Source: Desulfosporosinus sp. HMP52
Lineage (GTDB): Bacteria; Bacillota; Desulfitobacteriia; Desulfitobacteriales; Desulfitobacteriaceae
Assembly (NCBI RefSeq): GCF_000765145.1
Contig: NZ_JMGA01000013.1
Span: 1 to 52,641, forward strand
Direction: 5' to 3'
DNA: 52,641 nucleotides
The translations under genes and the position numbers were made by a program. Under the pieces are notes generated by a model that was not told the origin of the DNA, searched no databases, and was given only the letters and a program-made list of their open reading frames with translations. Below, piece after piece: positions 22,702 through 32,314 of this stretch; position 1 is the stretch's first letter; every line of letters begins with the position of its first letter.

Positions 22702-23664
22702 ATGCCTAAAATTGACAATATACTAGCAATTCTATGGATGCTTAGTTCAGGTGAAAAAATTACTGCAAAACAAATTTCAGAAAAGTTAGAGATGAATATA
22801 AGGACTGTGTATCGTTATATTGATACACTTTCAACAAGTGGCGTACCTATAATTTCAGAACCAGGACATAACGGTGGATACACTTTATTGAACAGTTTTA
22901 TTGAAGCTCCTCTTTTTTTTGATTTTGAAGAGCAAACCTCACTTTATCATGCCGCTGTTTTTGCAGAAGAAGCCGGATATTATGGTGGTGAAGCACTAAA
23001 TAGAGCTATTTCAAAGCTAAGCAAATATTCAAATCAAGAGCAGGAAACAAAGATAAACCAACATTTAACCAGTCTTGAAGTAATAAGTCGATTAAGTTCC
23101 CTTTCCATGGAACCTTTCTTGAGGGAGTTGGAGAAGGCCGTAGCTGACGGATACACTGTAAAAATTCAATACCATAAAAGTGGCGAAGAGAAATCAAAGT
23201 ATAGATTGGTTGATCCCTACAGAATTATTTATTGGAATAATCAGTGGTATGTGATTGGATTTTGTCATCTTAGGAATGATATCCGAAGTTTTAGAGTAGA
23301 TCGAATTGAAAGTCTAATGCTAATCGAAAATAAGTTTAACCGGCCAGAAAACTTTTCAGCACGTGACTTTTTTATGAAAAACCTCCTTCCAACTATACAA
23401 GATAAGGAAGGGATTATTACTTTAGTTATTAATGGAAATACAAGGGCGTTGGATGATATTTGCCAACATTGGTTTTTAGGACATTATTTACAAGAACGGA
23501 CTTCAAATCAAGCAGTATTTCTTCTTGAAAAAGATATGATACATACATATGTACCTTATTTACTTTTACCGTACGGTAAATCTATTCAAGTTATCGAGCC
23601 AATAAGTCTTAAGAAAAGACTTGTTGAAGTTCTGTCGGAGTTAATAAAATTTTACCAAGTATGA
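22702..23664 (+). CDS. YafY-type HTH/WYL-domain transcriptional regulator
   Basis: A 320-aa protein with an N-terminal HTH_11 domain (ILWMLSSGEKITAKQISEKL..RTVYRYIDTL) and a WYL domain at about 140-215 (VKIQYHKSGEE..RLVDPYRIIYWNNQWYVIGFC). The C-terminal WCX extension follows. WYL regulators bind ligands or nucleic acids and often control stress or defence genes. GAGGTGGAATTAT precedes the ATG. The following DJ-1/PfpI gene is on the same strand but separated by a strong terminator, so it probably has its own promoter or is controlled by this protein. Confidence 0.92.
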   Translation: MPKIDNILAILWMLSSGEKITAKQISEKLEMNIRTVYRYIDTLSTSGVPIISEPGHNGGYTLLNSFIEAPLFFDFEEQTSLYHAAVFAEEAGYYGGEALNRAISKLSKYSNQEQETKINQHLTSLEVISRLSSLSMEPFLRELEKAVADGYTVKIQYHKSGEEKSKYRLVDPYRIIYWNNQWYVIGFCHLRNDIRSFRVDRIESLMLIENKFNRPENFSARDFFMKNLLPTIQDKEGIITLVINGNTRALDDICQHWFLGHYLQERTSNQAVFLLEKDMIHTYVPYLLLPYGKSIQVIEPISLKKRLVEVLSELIKFYQV

Positions 23665-23700
23665 TAACTTCCCTGACGTTAGCTGTCAGGGAAGTTATTT
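23664..23700 (+). terminator. terminator of the WYL regulator gene
   Basis: ATAACTTCCCTGAC pairs perfectly with GTCAGGGAAGTTAT (14 bp, 7-nt loop), starts at the stop codon and is followed by TTTATAAT. Confidence 0.85.
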
Positions 23701-23739
23701 TATAATAGGCTATATCAATTGTGATTGGAGTGTTATTGG

Positions 23740-24372
23740 ATGCAAATAATAAAAGTTTATCTTTATGTATTTAATACAATGTCAGACTGGGAATATGGAC
23801 ATTTAATTGCTGAACTAAACTCAGGAAGATATTTCAAAAAGGATTTAGCACCTTTAAAAGTAATTACAGTGGGAGCTAATAAAGGAATTATTACTACCAT
23901 GGGAGGACTGAGCATAAAACCAGATATTTCCCTTGATGAATGTACTCTTGAGAGTAAAGATCTTTTAATTTTACCAGGAGGGACTACTTGGAGAGAAGAT
24001 ATTCATCAACCAATCTTGGAAAGAATTGGCCAAGCTTTAAAGCTTGGCACTATTGTTGCTGCAATTTGTGGTGCAACTGAGGGCCTCGCGAATATGGGAT
24101 ACCTAGATTCTAAAAAGCATACAAGTAATAACTTAGAGTATATTAATATGGTATGTCCTAATTATAAAGGAGAAAAGTTTTATGAGTTGGGACCTGCGGT
24201 ATCTGATGCGAATTTAGTTACTGCCTCAGGAGTAGCTCCTCTGGAATTTGCGATGGAAGTACTGAAAAAAATAGATGTATTTACACTAGATACATTACAT
24301 GCATGGTATAACCTAAATAAGACTCATAAACCTGAATACTTCTTCCAGTTAATGAATTCAATGAAGAACTGA
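23740..24372 (+). CDS. DJ-1/PfpI family protein (class I GATase-like)
   Basis: A 210-aa protein with the DJ-1 superfamily nucleophile elbow AAICGATEGLA (Cys110) and the conserved acidic residue in MSDWEYG (Glu18). This is the arrangement seen in YdeA-like members annotated as putative glutamine amidotransferases or stress proteases. Function is likely protein or metabolite repair or detoxification, not assignable further. ATG at 23740 is chosen because GGAG lies 9 nt upstream; a longer frame from a TTG adds five residues without support. DJ-1 proteins next to YafY/WYL regulators are a common pair. Confidence 0.85.
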   Translation: MQIIKVYLYVFNTMSDWEYGHLIAELNSGRYFKKDLAPLKVITVGANKGIITTMGGLSIKPDISLDECTLESKDLLILPGGTTWREDIHQPILERIGQALKLGTIVAAICGATEGLANMGYLDSKKHTSNNLEYINMVCPNYKGEKFYELGPAVSDANLVTASGVAPLEFAMEVLKKIDVFTLDTLHAWYNLNKTHKPEYFFQLMNSMKN

Positions 24373-24770
24373 AGAACTCAATTTCTCGCTATCTGAACTT
24401 GCAAAATATATTATCTTTGAACAGAGTTCAAAAGAGATTCATATTAACTCTGAACGTCTTCAGCGAGATGGTTACACTTTAACAATCAATTGAATTAGGG
24501 GGTCAATTTTCATTGACAATCAACAGCGCACAATAGATGCCGTTATAGTAATTGCTTATTGAAAGTAAATGTTATATTGAGCCAAAGATTTCAAAAAGCA
24601 CTGTCTGAGCAACATGGACTTGCTTTACCTAAAATGGCCAGAAAAGACTTGGTTTCAGCTTTTAGCCGCTTGATTAACGAGCTTCTCAAATTTGCTAAAG
24701 ATGGAAGTGACCACATGGTTTGGGTCTAATATCTCAAACGCTGTAGATAATCTGAGCTAAATAAATAGCG
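24373..24770 (+). pseudogene. region with two gene remnants
   Basis: Two protein-like stretches in different frames have no good starts. One reads TEELNFSLSELAKYIIFEQS.. to TLTIN before a TGA at about 24492. The other, from a TTG at 24577 to a TAA at 24729, is 50 aa (LSQRFQKALSEQHGLALP.. to SDHMVWV). They look like parts of decayed genes at the edge of the accessory region. The parent families are not recognised. Confidence 0.4.
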
Positions 24771-24774
24771 TTTT

Positions 24775-24807
24775 AGCCAATAACTGAAATTATATCGGTT
24801 ATTGGCC
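24775..24807. repeat. second copy of the island-flanking hairpin
   Basis: AGCCAATAACTGAAAT.. through GGTTATTGGCC differs from the nrdJ terminator at 17526-17557 by a few bases. The 25 bases before it are also similar to those before the first copy (about three quarters identical by hand alignment). It can also end the minus-strand uvrA-like transcript. Confidence 0.7.
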
Positions 24808-24831
24808 TTTTGTGATGTCTATTTCCGCCGG

Positions 24832-27069
24832 CTATAAGTATTTTGCAGTAATCGATTCCTTACAGTTTCTCAAGTCCCCAGGGGTTCCTTCAAAGAGAAT
24901 TTGTCCGCCTTTGCTGCCGCCCTCAACACCTACGTCAATAATCCAATCGGCATTACGAATGACATCCAGGTTATGTTCTATGACAATAACGGTGTTGCCC
25001 TTCTCAACAAGACGGTCAATAAGAGTCAAAATGCCGGTGATATCGGACATATGCAAACCGGTTGTAGGCTCATCCATTATATAAATATTGCCCTTTTTGC
25101 TTAATTCCTTGGCAAGCTTTAAGCGTTGACATTCTCCACCGGAAAGGGTGTCTAAGGGCTGGCCCAAGGTCATGTAATGAAGACCCACATCAACTATATA
25201 CTTCAGCTTGTTTTTGATTTCTTTTTGGCTAAAAAAGTTCACGGCTTCGGCGATGGTCATTTCAAGCACTTCAACAATCGACCGGCCATTATACTTATAC
25301 GCCACAGCCTCATGCTTATACCGTTTGCCGCCGCATTCCTCACAGAGGGTTTCAACTGAATCCATAAAGGAAAGATCTGTTTCAATATAACCCCGCCCTT
25401 TGCAAGCCTCACAGGCACCCTCTGAATTATAACTGAACAATCCAGCGCTTACTTTGTTTTCATCAGCAAATAATTTGCGAATTTGATCCATTATTCCGGT
25501 AAAGGTCGCCGGATTGGAACGTAAATTTGCACTGACTGCGGACTGGTCGATAATGATAGCATCTTTATATTCCTTTGCAAAGACACCATTAACAAGAGTA
25601 GACTTACCGGAACCGGCAACTCCAGTAACCACTGTGAAGATCCCTTTAGGTATTCTTAGACTGACATTTTTCAAATTGTGTAAACTACTTTTTTTCGTTT
25701 CCAAGAAATCATTGCTTGTCCTTGGCTTACTCTTAATCGGTAGGCTCCTGCCGATGTATTCTCCAGTAAGTGTCTTGGCTGCCAGAAGGTCGCTATAGCT
25801 GCCCTCAAACATGATCCGACCGCCGTTGGCACCGGCTTGGGGCCCAACATCAACAATAAAATCGGCAACCTTTATCACATCAGGGTCATGCTCAACCACT
25901 ATCACCGTATTGCCTTTATCCCGCAATTTTAGTAACAGTTCGTTAAGCCTGTGCACATCTCTGGGGTGTAATCCGATACTTGGCTCATCGAAAATATACA
26001 TTACATCCGTCAAGCTGCTTGTCAGGTGCTTGACCATTTTAACACGTTGGGATTCGCCGCCGGATAATGTGGAAGTTTCCCTGTCCAAGCTTACATAATC
26101 AAGCCCTATTTGAATTAAATCCTTCAATCGCTCAGTCAGATTTTTGATAATAGGTTTTACATTATTATCAGTAATTTTTTGGATTAATTCCAGGAGCTCA
26201 TCCACCTGCAGAGCCGTAAAATCCGCTATGGAATAGCCCATGATTCTCGAGGCTAAAATACTTTCGTCATAGCGTTTGCCCCCGCAATTATGGCACTGCT
26301 GTTCAGTGATGAATGGCTCAATTTTCTTCCTTGACGCCTCCGATTTTTCAAACTCGGTTTTGATGTTCTGACTTATGAATCTCTCAACAAGACCTGCATA
26401 AGTGGAGTTCATTCCTTCAACGATGGCCGAATTGATTTTTACCGGTTTAGAATATGCAAGCTTGTCGTATTCCTCTTTCGAATAATCCTTAATTTTTTTG
26501 TCGCAATCAAAAAAGCCTGTTGAGGCATACATTTTCCACTGCCAATTACCGGGTTTATAGCCCGGCAACAAAATCGCCCCTTCGTTTAGCGACTTTTCTT
26601 TATCCAAAGCTTTGTTAAGATCAAGTGTTACAATCCTGCCGATACCCTCACAAGTCTTGCACATTCCATTTGGGTCATTAAAGGAAAAATAATGGGAAGG
26701 GCCAATCTGCGGCTGTCCAATTCGAGAAAACAGCAGCCGGATCAATGGGTTAATATCTGTTATTGTTCCGAGAGTTGACCGGGAGTTCCCGCCTATCCTT
26801 TTTTGATCAACAATAATCGCTAAGGACAGGTTTTCAATGGCGTCAACATCCGGATGACCATACTTAGGTAAAAAACCTTGAATAAATTTGCTGAAGGTTT
26901 CATTTAATTGCCGACCGGCTTCTTGGGCTATCGTTTCAAAGACAATCGATGATTTGCCCGACCCTGACACGCCGGTGAAAATTGTTATCTTCTTCTTCGG
27001 GATTTTCAAGCTGATATTTTTTAGGTTATTGGCACGTGCACCTACTATTTCAATAGATTTATGTTCCAT
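24832..27069 (-). CDS. short UvrA-like ABC ATPase (UvrA2/DrrC type)
   Basis: A 745-aa UvrA paralogue with two ABC modules: Walker A GVSGSGKSS near the N-terminus and GVAGSGKST in the second half, two LSGGE signatures (STLSGGESQR, DTLSGGECQR) and Walker B IFDEP and IMDEP. Zinc modules CHNCGGKRY and CEACKGRGY..CEECGGKRY are present. It is about 200 residues shorter than housekeeping UvrA, as in class II proteins that lack the UvrB-binding domain. These are linked to drug tolerance or accessory repair. ATG at 27069 is chosen because GGAG precedes it by 6 nt; an ATG four codons earlier has no ribosome site. Confidence 0.9.
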   Translation of the reverse strand: MEHKSIEIVGARANNLKNISLKIPKKKITIFTGVSGSGKSSIVFETIAQEAGRQLNETFSKFIQGFLPKYGHPDVDAIENLSLAIIVDQKRIGGNSRSTLGTITDINPLIRLLFSRIGQPQIGPSHYFSFNDPNGMCKTCEGIGRIVTLDLNKALDKEKSLNEGAILLPGYKPGNWQWKMYASTGFFDCDKKIKDYSKEEYDKLAYSKPVKINSAIVEGMNSTYAGLVERFISQNIKTEFEKSEASRKKIEPFITEQQCHNCGGKRYDESILASRIMGYSIADFTALQVDELLELIQKITDNNVKPIIKNLTERLKDLIQIGLDYVSLDRETSTLSGGESQRVKMVKHLTSSLTDVMYIFDEPSIGLHPRDVHRLNELLLKLRDKGNTVIVVEHDPDVIKVADFIVDVGPQAGANGGRIMFEGSYSDLLAAKTLTGEYIGRSLPIKSKPRTSNDFLETKKSSLHNLKNVSLRIPKGIFTVVTGVAGSGKSTLVNGVFAKEYKDAIIIDQSAVSANLRSNPATFTGIMDQIRKLFADENKVSAGLFSYNSEGACEACKGRGYIETDLSFMDSVETLCEECGGKRYKHEAVAYKYNGRSIVEVLEMTIAEAVNFFSQKEIKNKLKYIVDVGLHYMTLGQPLDTLSGGECQRLKLAKELSKKGNIYIMDEPTTGLHMSDITGILTLIDRLVEKGNTVIVIEHNLDVIRNADWIIDVGVEGGSKGGQILFEGTPGDLRNCKESITAKYL

Positions 27070-27289
27070 TTTTATCTCCATATAGATTGTTTTTTAAATA
27101 ATGTGTGTAATATCTATTTAACTATGCGCAGAAGTCTCAACCCGTCTATAGTTGTAGCATACACTAAAAATCCGTTACCAGAAATGGACAGTTAGGGTAA
27201 ATTTCTAGTCAGTACAATCAAAGATAAAAAGACGTATTTGGGTTTATCCTTGACTTTTGGGAGATACTAATTCCCGGAGGTGGGAAAGT

Positions 27290-27775
27290 TTGAATAATCG
27301 TTTAGGAAAGGATACTTTACTTATTGGAGCAGTGTCTGGGATAGCAGCGAAATTAATTCAGGATCTGCTAGGAGCAATCATCATTATGTTTTTTTTACCT
27401 TCGTACCTTAACTGTGTTCGAATCGCAGGAGGACTCTTGCTACTGCCCGAACAAGTACTCTCCGGTAGGTTTTGGCCAACATTGCTAGGTTTACAAATTG
27501 ACATGGTTGTAGGAATTGTAGTTGCAATAGTGGCTGTACTTATCTTTCAACACTGGGGTAACGATTACTATAAGATCAAAGGTGTGATGGTTGGATTAAT
27601 TGCGTGGGTGTTATTATATTCTACATTAAGTCGATTTTTGAGTAGTGTTCACCCTTCAGGATCAATATTGCAAGCAGAATTATCTTTTTTAACACATATA
27701 ATTTTTGGTTTATCCCTATCTTGGTGTATCATTTGGTTACGTAAATTTAAAAATTCTAATAGCCATGAAATTTAA
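27290..27775 (+). CDS. four-helix membrane protein (YqhR-like)
   Basis: A 161-aa integral membrane protein with four hydrophobic segments (about residues 14-40, 60-82, 95-118, 130-152) and a short basic tail. Proteins of this kind occur widely in spore-forming Peptococcaceae and Bacilli, some annotated YqhR, with no known function. TTG at 27290 is chosen since GGAGGTG lies seven nt upstream; a TTG at 27257 would add 11 residues that include the ribosome site itself. It is monocistronic, ended by a strong hairpin. Confidence 0.75.
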   Translation: MNNRLGKDTLLIGAVSGIAAKLIQDLLGAIIIMFFLPSYLNCVRIAGGLLLLPEQVLSGRFWPTLLGLQIDMVVGIVVAIVAVLIFQHWGNDYYKIKGVMVGLIAWVLLYSTLSRFLSSVHPSGSILQAELSFLTHIIFGLSLSWCIIWLRKFKNSNSHEI

Positions 27776-27810
27776 CTGGAATGAAGAATTGTATTTATTG
27801 GGTTAGTCAT

Positions 27811-27850
27811 ACTGCCCCAAAATCGGAAATGTTTCCGATTTTGGGGCAGT
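27811..27850. terminator. 19-bp bidirectional terminator
   Basis: ACTGCCCCAAAATCGGAAA (27811-27829) is perfectly complementary to 27832-27850. It lies between the membrane protein gene and the convergent germination operon and can serve both. Confidence 0.8.
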
Positions 27851-27970
27851 TCGTTTAACTGAGGTTTCGGCACTCATAAGACTGGTTGATGATCTCAGAA
27901 GTTCTAAAGCCGTGGCAAAATTACTGCAGAGGAGTATTGTTTTGTCAGTCCTACTAGTAGTTTTTGATCT

Positions 27971-29086
27971 CTACTTTCGCAATCCATAAGCTTTTATTTT
28001 ACACTCAACTTCCACTTCTATAGGCATTGTCGGGTAAACCTCACTCCAATTCAAGGTTTTATAAGCCTTTGGTTCATGTCTCCGAAAGGCCTTATGAAAA
28101 CCTAAATAATCTGCCTTGAGCTCTTTTTGAGATTTATCTATTGCGGTTTTTATCTGTTGAGCAATAGTTTCAGCAAAGAGTAATTCCATTTCTTTAATGT
28201 TTTCCGGGTTAGAAAGGTCAAGGTATTTTCCGTATTCCTCCATAACCATTCCTTCTGAAGTCACTTTGACCAGAATAGATGGATTTCCTTCATTAATAAT
28301 GGGCTTAAAGGTTGTGTCTTTCTTTCTGACCTCATAAGTGTAAGTGTTTTCCTCTCTTTTCGCTACTACAACAGCTTGGTTCTTCTCCACCAGCCAATTA
28401 GCGGCCTGGACTTCCTCGTCATTAAGCCAGGCCGCCAGTTTCCAGTCCTTAAAGATAGCAGCCCCATCGCGAAGGATAAGATTTTCTCCTTTCGGAAGCA
28501 GAGCCCGAGAGCCATAGGCCGTGCCATTGGAACTCTTCAAGTCAGAGAAGAAATCCAGAAAATCCCGGGTTCTGATAATAGCGATTTGCTCCGAAAAACG
28601 TCCCATACCCACCAACGTAGCTGTTGGGCGTTTTTCGAATTTTTGAGTGGTATCTAGCAGGTCTCGTGCTTGGGCGTTTTGGACAAAAACCAGGCGAAGC
28701 TGCAAGGCCAAATCAGGCTCGCGCAAGAGATAATTAATAAGGTCTTGAAAATTTTCCCGCCTGGCGATGTCTTCCCCGATTACCACCGCCCGCAGGTGAC
28801 TTAAGGAAATCCTTCGACTAAGACCAGCCTGAGCAAGTTGAATTGCTTGCAGGATGCTATCCGCGTCCCTACTGATTACAAAACTTTCCGTCGTAGGCCC
28901 CTCATGGCTTGGGATAGGCTGAGCAAGCTGGAAGGTGACTTTATATTTGGCGCTGTTGGGATTAGAGGGCACATCAATTCCAACTCCTAGCACAAAGGCG
29001 ATGCTGTTCACATCGCGGAGATCCCAACATCCGGGTGTTAGTATTAATAGAGGGAGAAGGCAGAGTAATCTTAGTTTATTTCTCAT
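27971..29086 (-). CDS. gerAC: spore germination lipoprotein, Ger(x)C family
   Basis: A 371-aa lipoprotein with lipobox LTPGC (Cys20) followed by WDLRDV, the typical start of GerAC-type subunits. N-terminal domain motifs include AFVLGVGID, SRRISLSHLRAVVIGED and LINYLLREPD, with the C-terminal domain (KELKADYLGF..FRRHEPKAYKTLNW) after about 230. It sits on the outer face of the spore inner membrane as part of the nutrient germinant receptor. It overlaps the GerB-type gene by 4 nt (ATGA), so translation is coupled. Confidence 0.95.
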   Translation of the reverse strand: MRNKLRLLCLLPLLILTPGCWDLRDVNSIAFVLGVGIDVPSNPNSAKYKVTFQLAQPIPSHEGPTTESFVISRDADSILQAIQLAQAGLSRRISLSHLRAVVIGEDIARRENFQDLINYLLREPDLALQLRLVFVQNAQARDLLDTTQKFEKRPTATLVGMGRFSEQIAIIRTRDFLDFFSDLKSSNGTAYGSRALLPKGENLILRDGAAIFKDWKLAAWLNDEEVQAANWLVEKNQAVVVAKREENTYTYEVRKKDTTFKPIINEGNPSILVKVTSEGMVMEEYGKYLDLSNPENIKEMELLFAETIAQQIKTAIDKSQKELKADYLGFHKAFRRHEPKAYKTLNWSEVYPTMPIEVEVECKIKAYGLRK

Positions 29087-30189
29087 CTTACCCTTCCTTT
29101 CTTGCGGATAATCGCTAAAAGAAGGGTCATTACAGGGAGTAGATAAACCATCGGCACTGTGAAGACTGTTAGATAAAGGCGTAAAACCTCATGCAAGTTT
29201 TCATTAGGAAAGAAGTAAGCAATTGTAACAGGAATTGCTGTTACCAAGAATAAGATCCATTTTTGAGGACGCAGCTTAAATAACTGAAAAACACCGGAAT
29301 ACAGAAGGTGAAGATAAATAGCCAGTGTTGTAAATATGCCAATTAGCCAGGGCAAGGTGAGGAGAAGCCCAAATCTTTCTACCGGAAAACCGGGTAACTC
29401 CAGGAGGTTTACAACGTTAATCCCTGGTAGAACAGCTTCCTTAATATTGTCTACACATAAAATACCTATTGCTGCAACTGTATTGATAAAGCCGAGAAAA
29501 ACCGTTAAATTGTAAGCTAACAAGGAGGCTTTTACTCCTTCCCTAATTCTAAGGAAAAACGGGGCAGCAAATAAGAGCACTTCCGGACCTTGATAGGCTC
29601 CCAGAAATAAATAGGAACCTTTTAGTACAGGTAAGATTCCGTTCTCCAGAACAGGTAAAAATCGTTCGATTTTGATTGTGACGAGAAACAGAAGACCTAA
29701 GAAAAGTAGGGGGATTACTAAGAAAGGCAGAAGCAGTTGAAAAAAACGGATGATGGGGATGAGCCCGTAGGAGACCAACCAAATGAGGGATAAAGCAAAT
29801 ATAGTCAGAGGTACTATGGTGGGTGTTAAAGGAAGAAACAACAATTTGTTAATTAACACAGTCTCATAAAAAATTGAGCTGAGAAAGCTAACCCAGAATA
29901 AGAGATAAAGAACTGAGATCAAGAAACCTATTGGCTTTCCCCAGACAATTTGCAGGTATTGAAAATAGTTCATTGAAGGGAAGCGTGCTGCTAATTTAAT
30001 AAACAAATAGACAAAGATGCTACCGATAAAGGCGCCAATAAGGATAGAAAGCCAAGCATCCTGATTGGCCGCCGTAACTGTGGCTTTTGAAAAAGTAAAC
30101 ACTTCATATTCAACAATACTTAGGACTAACAAAGGGACAAGGGCTTGAATGTGAAGCCGATCCTCTGTTACATTGCTTTCTTTAGGCAA
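29083..30189 (-). CDS. gerAB: spore germination permease, GerAB type
   Basis: A 368-aa protein with about ten membrane helices of the amino acid-polyamine-organocation (APC) superfamily fold, typical of the endospore germination permease family. It is the subunit that binds the germinant. Features include a hydrophilic N-terminus (LHIQALVPLLVLSIVEYEVFTF), FPSMNYFQYLQ and the basic tail ending RKKGRVR. It is second in the gerA-type operon, 4 bp after the GerAA-type gene. The germinant cannot be predicted from sequence. Confidence 0.95.
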   Translation of the reverse strand: MPKESNVTEDRLHIQALVPLLVLSIVEYEVFTFSKATVTAANQDAWLSILIGAFIGSIFVYLFIKLAARFPSMNYFQYLQIVWGKPIGFLISVLYLLFWVSFLSSIFYETVLINKLLFLPLTPTIVPLTIFALSLIWLVSYGLIPIIRFFQLLLPFLVIPLLFLGLLFLVTIKIERFLPVLENGILPVLKGSYLFLGAYQGPEVLLFAAPFFLRIREGVKASLLAYNLTVFLGFINTVAAIGILCVDNIKEAVLPGINVVNLLELPGFPVERFGLLLTLPWLIGIFTTLAIYLHLLYSGVFQLFKLRPQKWILFLVTAIPVTIAYFFPNENLHEVLRLYLTVFTVPMVYLLPVMTLLLAIIRKKGRVR

Positions 30190-30193
30190 AGTA

Positions 30194-31408
30194 TTACCCT
30201 CCTTTCTTTTTTAGAGGATTCTGAGGCTTATAAGTATCGTCAATAGGCATCTCTTCAGAATCCTCGCGCAGGAGAGTATGTCCCCAGGCACTTACTTCCA
30301 TGGTTGCCATGGGTGCCATGTAGGGAATGCCAAAGGATTTTAAGGTGGAGAGGTGAATGCAAATCAAGAAGAAAGCCAGGGCAAAACCGAATAAGCCCAG
30401 AAAGCTGGATATAATCATGGTCAAGAATTGAATCATCCGGATGGCTGTCCGCAGATCGTAATCGGGGATGGCAAAGGAAGACATCACTGTCAAGGTAACG
30501 ACTATTACCAAGCCTCCCCCAATTGTATTGGTAAACAGACCAGCGATTAACAGAGTAATACCGGAAAATAGAGCTACGCTGGAGCCCATTAAAGACGGCA
30601 TTCTGATTAGCATCATCCGAAAAGCTTCGGATATCCCCAGCATCAGAAAAACCTCAAAATAGACAGGGAAGGGTGTACCTTCCCGGGAGTCTAAGATAAG
30701 AAGAAGCAGACGGGTTGGGATCATTTCCGGATTATAAGACAGTAAAGCGATATAAAAGCCGGGCAAGCAGCCGGCAAGCAACAACATAATATAGCGAGCA
30801 AGTTTAAAAAAGCTTGCTGCAAAAAACCAACGATTGGAAACATCATCAGGGGTATCCATAAGATCGAAAAATGTGCTGGGAGCCAGTAAGACGTCTGGAC
30901 TGCCATCTAAAATGATAACGGCTCTTCCCTGAAATAAAGCACTCACCGCTACATCAGGTCGCTCACTCACTTCAACTTGGGGAAAGGGGCTAAGGGTTGA
31001 ATCTTCAATATTTCTTTGAATGTAACTGCTTTCATATAAAGTTCTTGCTTTAATAGTCCGGAGTCTTTGCTTTACTTCTGTGATGATGCCGGGGTTGGCA
31101 ATATTGCCCAAGTAAATTAGCAGCACTTCTTTAGGGGCTAGACTCCCTAGAGAAATAGTTTCGGCAATCAGTTCCGGTGTGGGGATTAGATTTTTTATTA
31201 AATCCAAATTATAATGCCCATCCTCGGTAAAGCGCAGCTTTGATCCGCGTAAGAGCTGGCTGCTATCGCGAACCATAGTGCTGACCAAGGGTAACCTTTG
31301 GGGAGAAGTAGCTTCTTGAGAAACACTTTCAGGATGTTCTTCTAGCTTTTGAAAAATGGTATCGTTATTAATTCTTTGAGGGTGGCTCCTTTTCCAGAAG
31401 TTAAACAT
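30194..31408 (-). CDS. gerAA: spore germination protein, GerAA type (short form)
   Basis: A 404-aa protein with an N-terminal soluble domain (EVLLIYLGNIANPGIITEV..RLRTIKA) and a C-terminal membrane domain with about five helices and the conserved GRAVIILDGSP, LARYIMLLLAGCLPGFYIAL and GIPYMAPMA. It forms the oligomeric channel-like core of the germinant receptor. It is shorter than most GerAA proteins (about 470-520 aa); the shortage is in the N-terminal domain, as in other short Clostridial forms. First gene of the three-gene operon, preceded by a GAGGTGCGTAA leader. Confidence 0.93.
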   Translation of the reverse strand: MFNFWKRSHPQRINNDTIFQKLEEHPESVSQEATSPQRLPLVSTMVRDSSQLLRGSKLRFTEDGHYNLDLIKNLIPTPELIAETISLGSLAPKEVLLIYLGNIANPGIITEVKQRLRTIKARTLYESSYIQRNIEDSTLSPFPQVEVSERPDVAVSALFQGRAVIILDGSPDVLLAPSTFFDLMDTPDDVSNRWFFAASFFKLARYIMLLLAGCLPGFYIALLSYNPEMIPTRLLLLILDSREGTPFPVYFEVFLMLGISEAFRMMLIRMPSLMGSSVALFSGITLLIAGLFTNTIGGGLVIVVTLTVMSSFAIPDYDLRTAIRMIQFLTMIISSFLGLFGFALAFFLICIHLSTLKSFGIPYMAPMATMEVSAWGHTLLREDSEEMPIDDTYKPQNPLKKKGG

Positions 31409-31478
31409 TTACGCACCTCAGTTTATTAGTCCGATACTATTATCTCAAGGCTTGGAAAAATATATGTATATAAAAATA

Positions 31479-31538
31479 CTCCCCTTCCGGCAGTCGTTTT
31501 CTGGTATCTAGCCATTGAACCGCCTGCAGGAAGGGGAG
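31479..31538 (-). terminator. terminator of ung
   Basis: CTCCCCTTCC (31479-31488) pairs with GGAAGGGGAG (31529-31538). Read on the minus strand the hairpin is followed by TATTTTTATATA. The loop is long and GC-rich (about 40 nt) and may fold further (GGCAG..CTGC). Confidence 0.7.
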
Positions 31539-31595
31539 CATATCAATTTTCGAGGGCCTCCACAGGTAATTATAAGTCTAAACCGCTGTGGTGAA

Positions 31596-32261
31596 TCAAT
31601 CGATTTGCCAGTCAATCGGCAATCTATTCTTTGAAATCAAGAAGTTATTGGTACGAGAAAAGGGTTTGCTGCCGAAAAAACCTCTGCTGGCAGATAAGGG
31701 ACTGGGGTGTGCTGATTCGATGATCAAATGCTGGGAATTAGTAATCAGGTTCTTTTTAGACCGAGCATTATTACCCCATAAGATAAAGACCACGGGATCG
31801 GATTTCTCATTGACCAGAGAAATAATTCGGTCGGTAAAGATTTCCCAACCCTTGTTTTGATGAGAATTTGGTTTGCCTGCTTCAACGGTAAGTGAGGTGT
31901 TGAGTAGTAATACCCCTTGTTCTGCCCATTTTTTCAGACTGCCATGCTGAGGGATTTGGCAGCCCAGGTCCGATTGAAGCTCCTTAAAAATATTCTGAAG
32001 TGATTTTGGAAAGGGTACTCCAACATTGACAGAAAAACTAAGCCCCATCCCTTGACCGATATTAGGATAGGGGTCTTGTCCTAAAATGACTGTCTTAGTA
32101 TTTTCATAAGAGGTATAAACTAACGCATTAAATACATCGTCCTTCTTCGGAAAAATTTGCTTATAACGATATTCGTTTTTTACCCATTCAAGGAGCTGAA
32201 CATAGTAATCCTTTTTGATTTCCTCGTCGAGTAGTCTTTTCCAATCAGCTTGAACTGTCAT
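31596..32261 (-). CDS. ung: uracil-DNA glycosylase, family 1
   Basis: A 221-aa enzyme that removes uracil from DNA at the start of base-excision repair. The water-activating loop GQDPYPN and the minor-groove loop [20 protein letters not shown] are intact, as are [19 protein letters not shown] and [13 protein letters not shown]. Length fits the family (about 225 aa). The ATG at 32261 is preceded by GGAGGG 12 nt upstream; a longer frame starts 41 codons earlier with no support. The gene is monocistronic between the germination operon and a CheY-like gene on the same strand. Confidence 0.97.
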   Translation of the reverse strand: MTVQADWKRLLDEEIKKDYYVQLLEWVKNEYRYKQIFPKKDDVFNALVYTSYENTKTVILGQDPYPNIGQGMGLSFSVNVGVPFPKSLQNIFKELQSDLGCQIPQHGSLKKWAEQGVLLLNTSLTVEAGKPNSHQNKGWEIFTDRIISLVNEKSDPVVFILWGNNARSKKNLITNSQHLIIESAHPSPLSASRGFFGSKPFSRTNNFLISKNRLPIDWQID

Positions 32262-32314
32262 TTGGTTATTAATCCCTCCTCTCTGTCCCCGGCCACTTCG
32301 GTTAACTTTTTTAT

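Noticed and set aside
27855-27973. Open stretch on the plus strand reading LTEVSALIRLVDDLRSSKAV..
   Set aside because: No start codon and it runs into the antiparallel end of the gerAC gene; probably chance.
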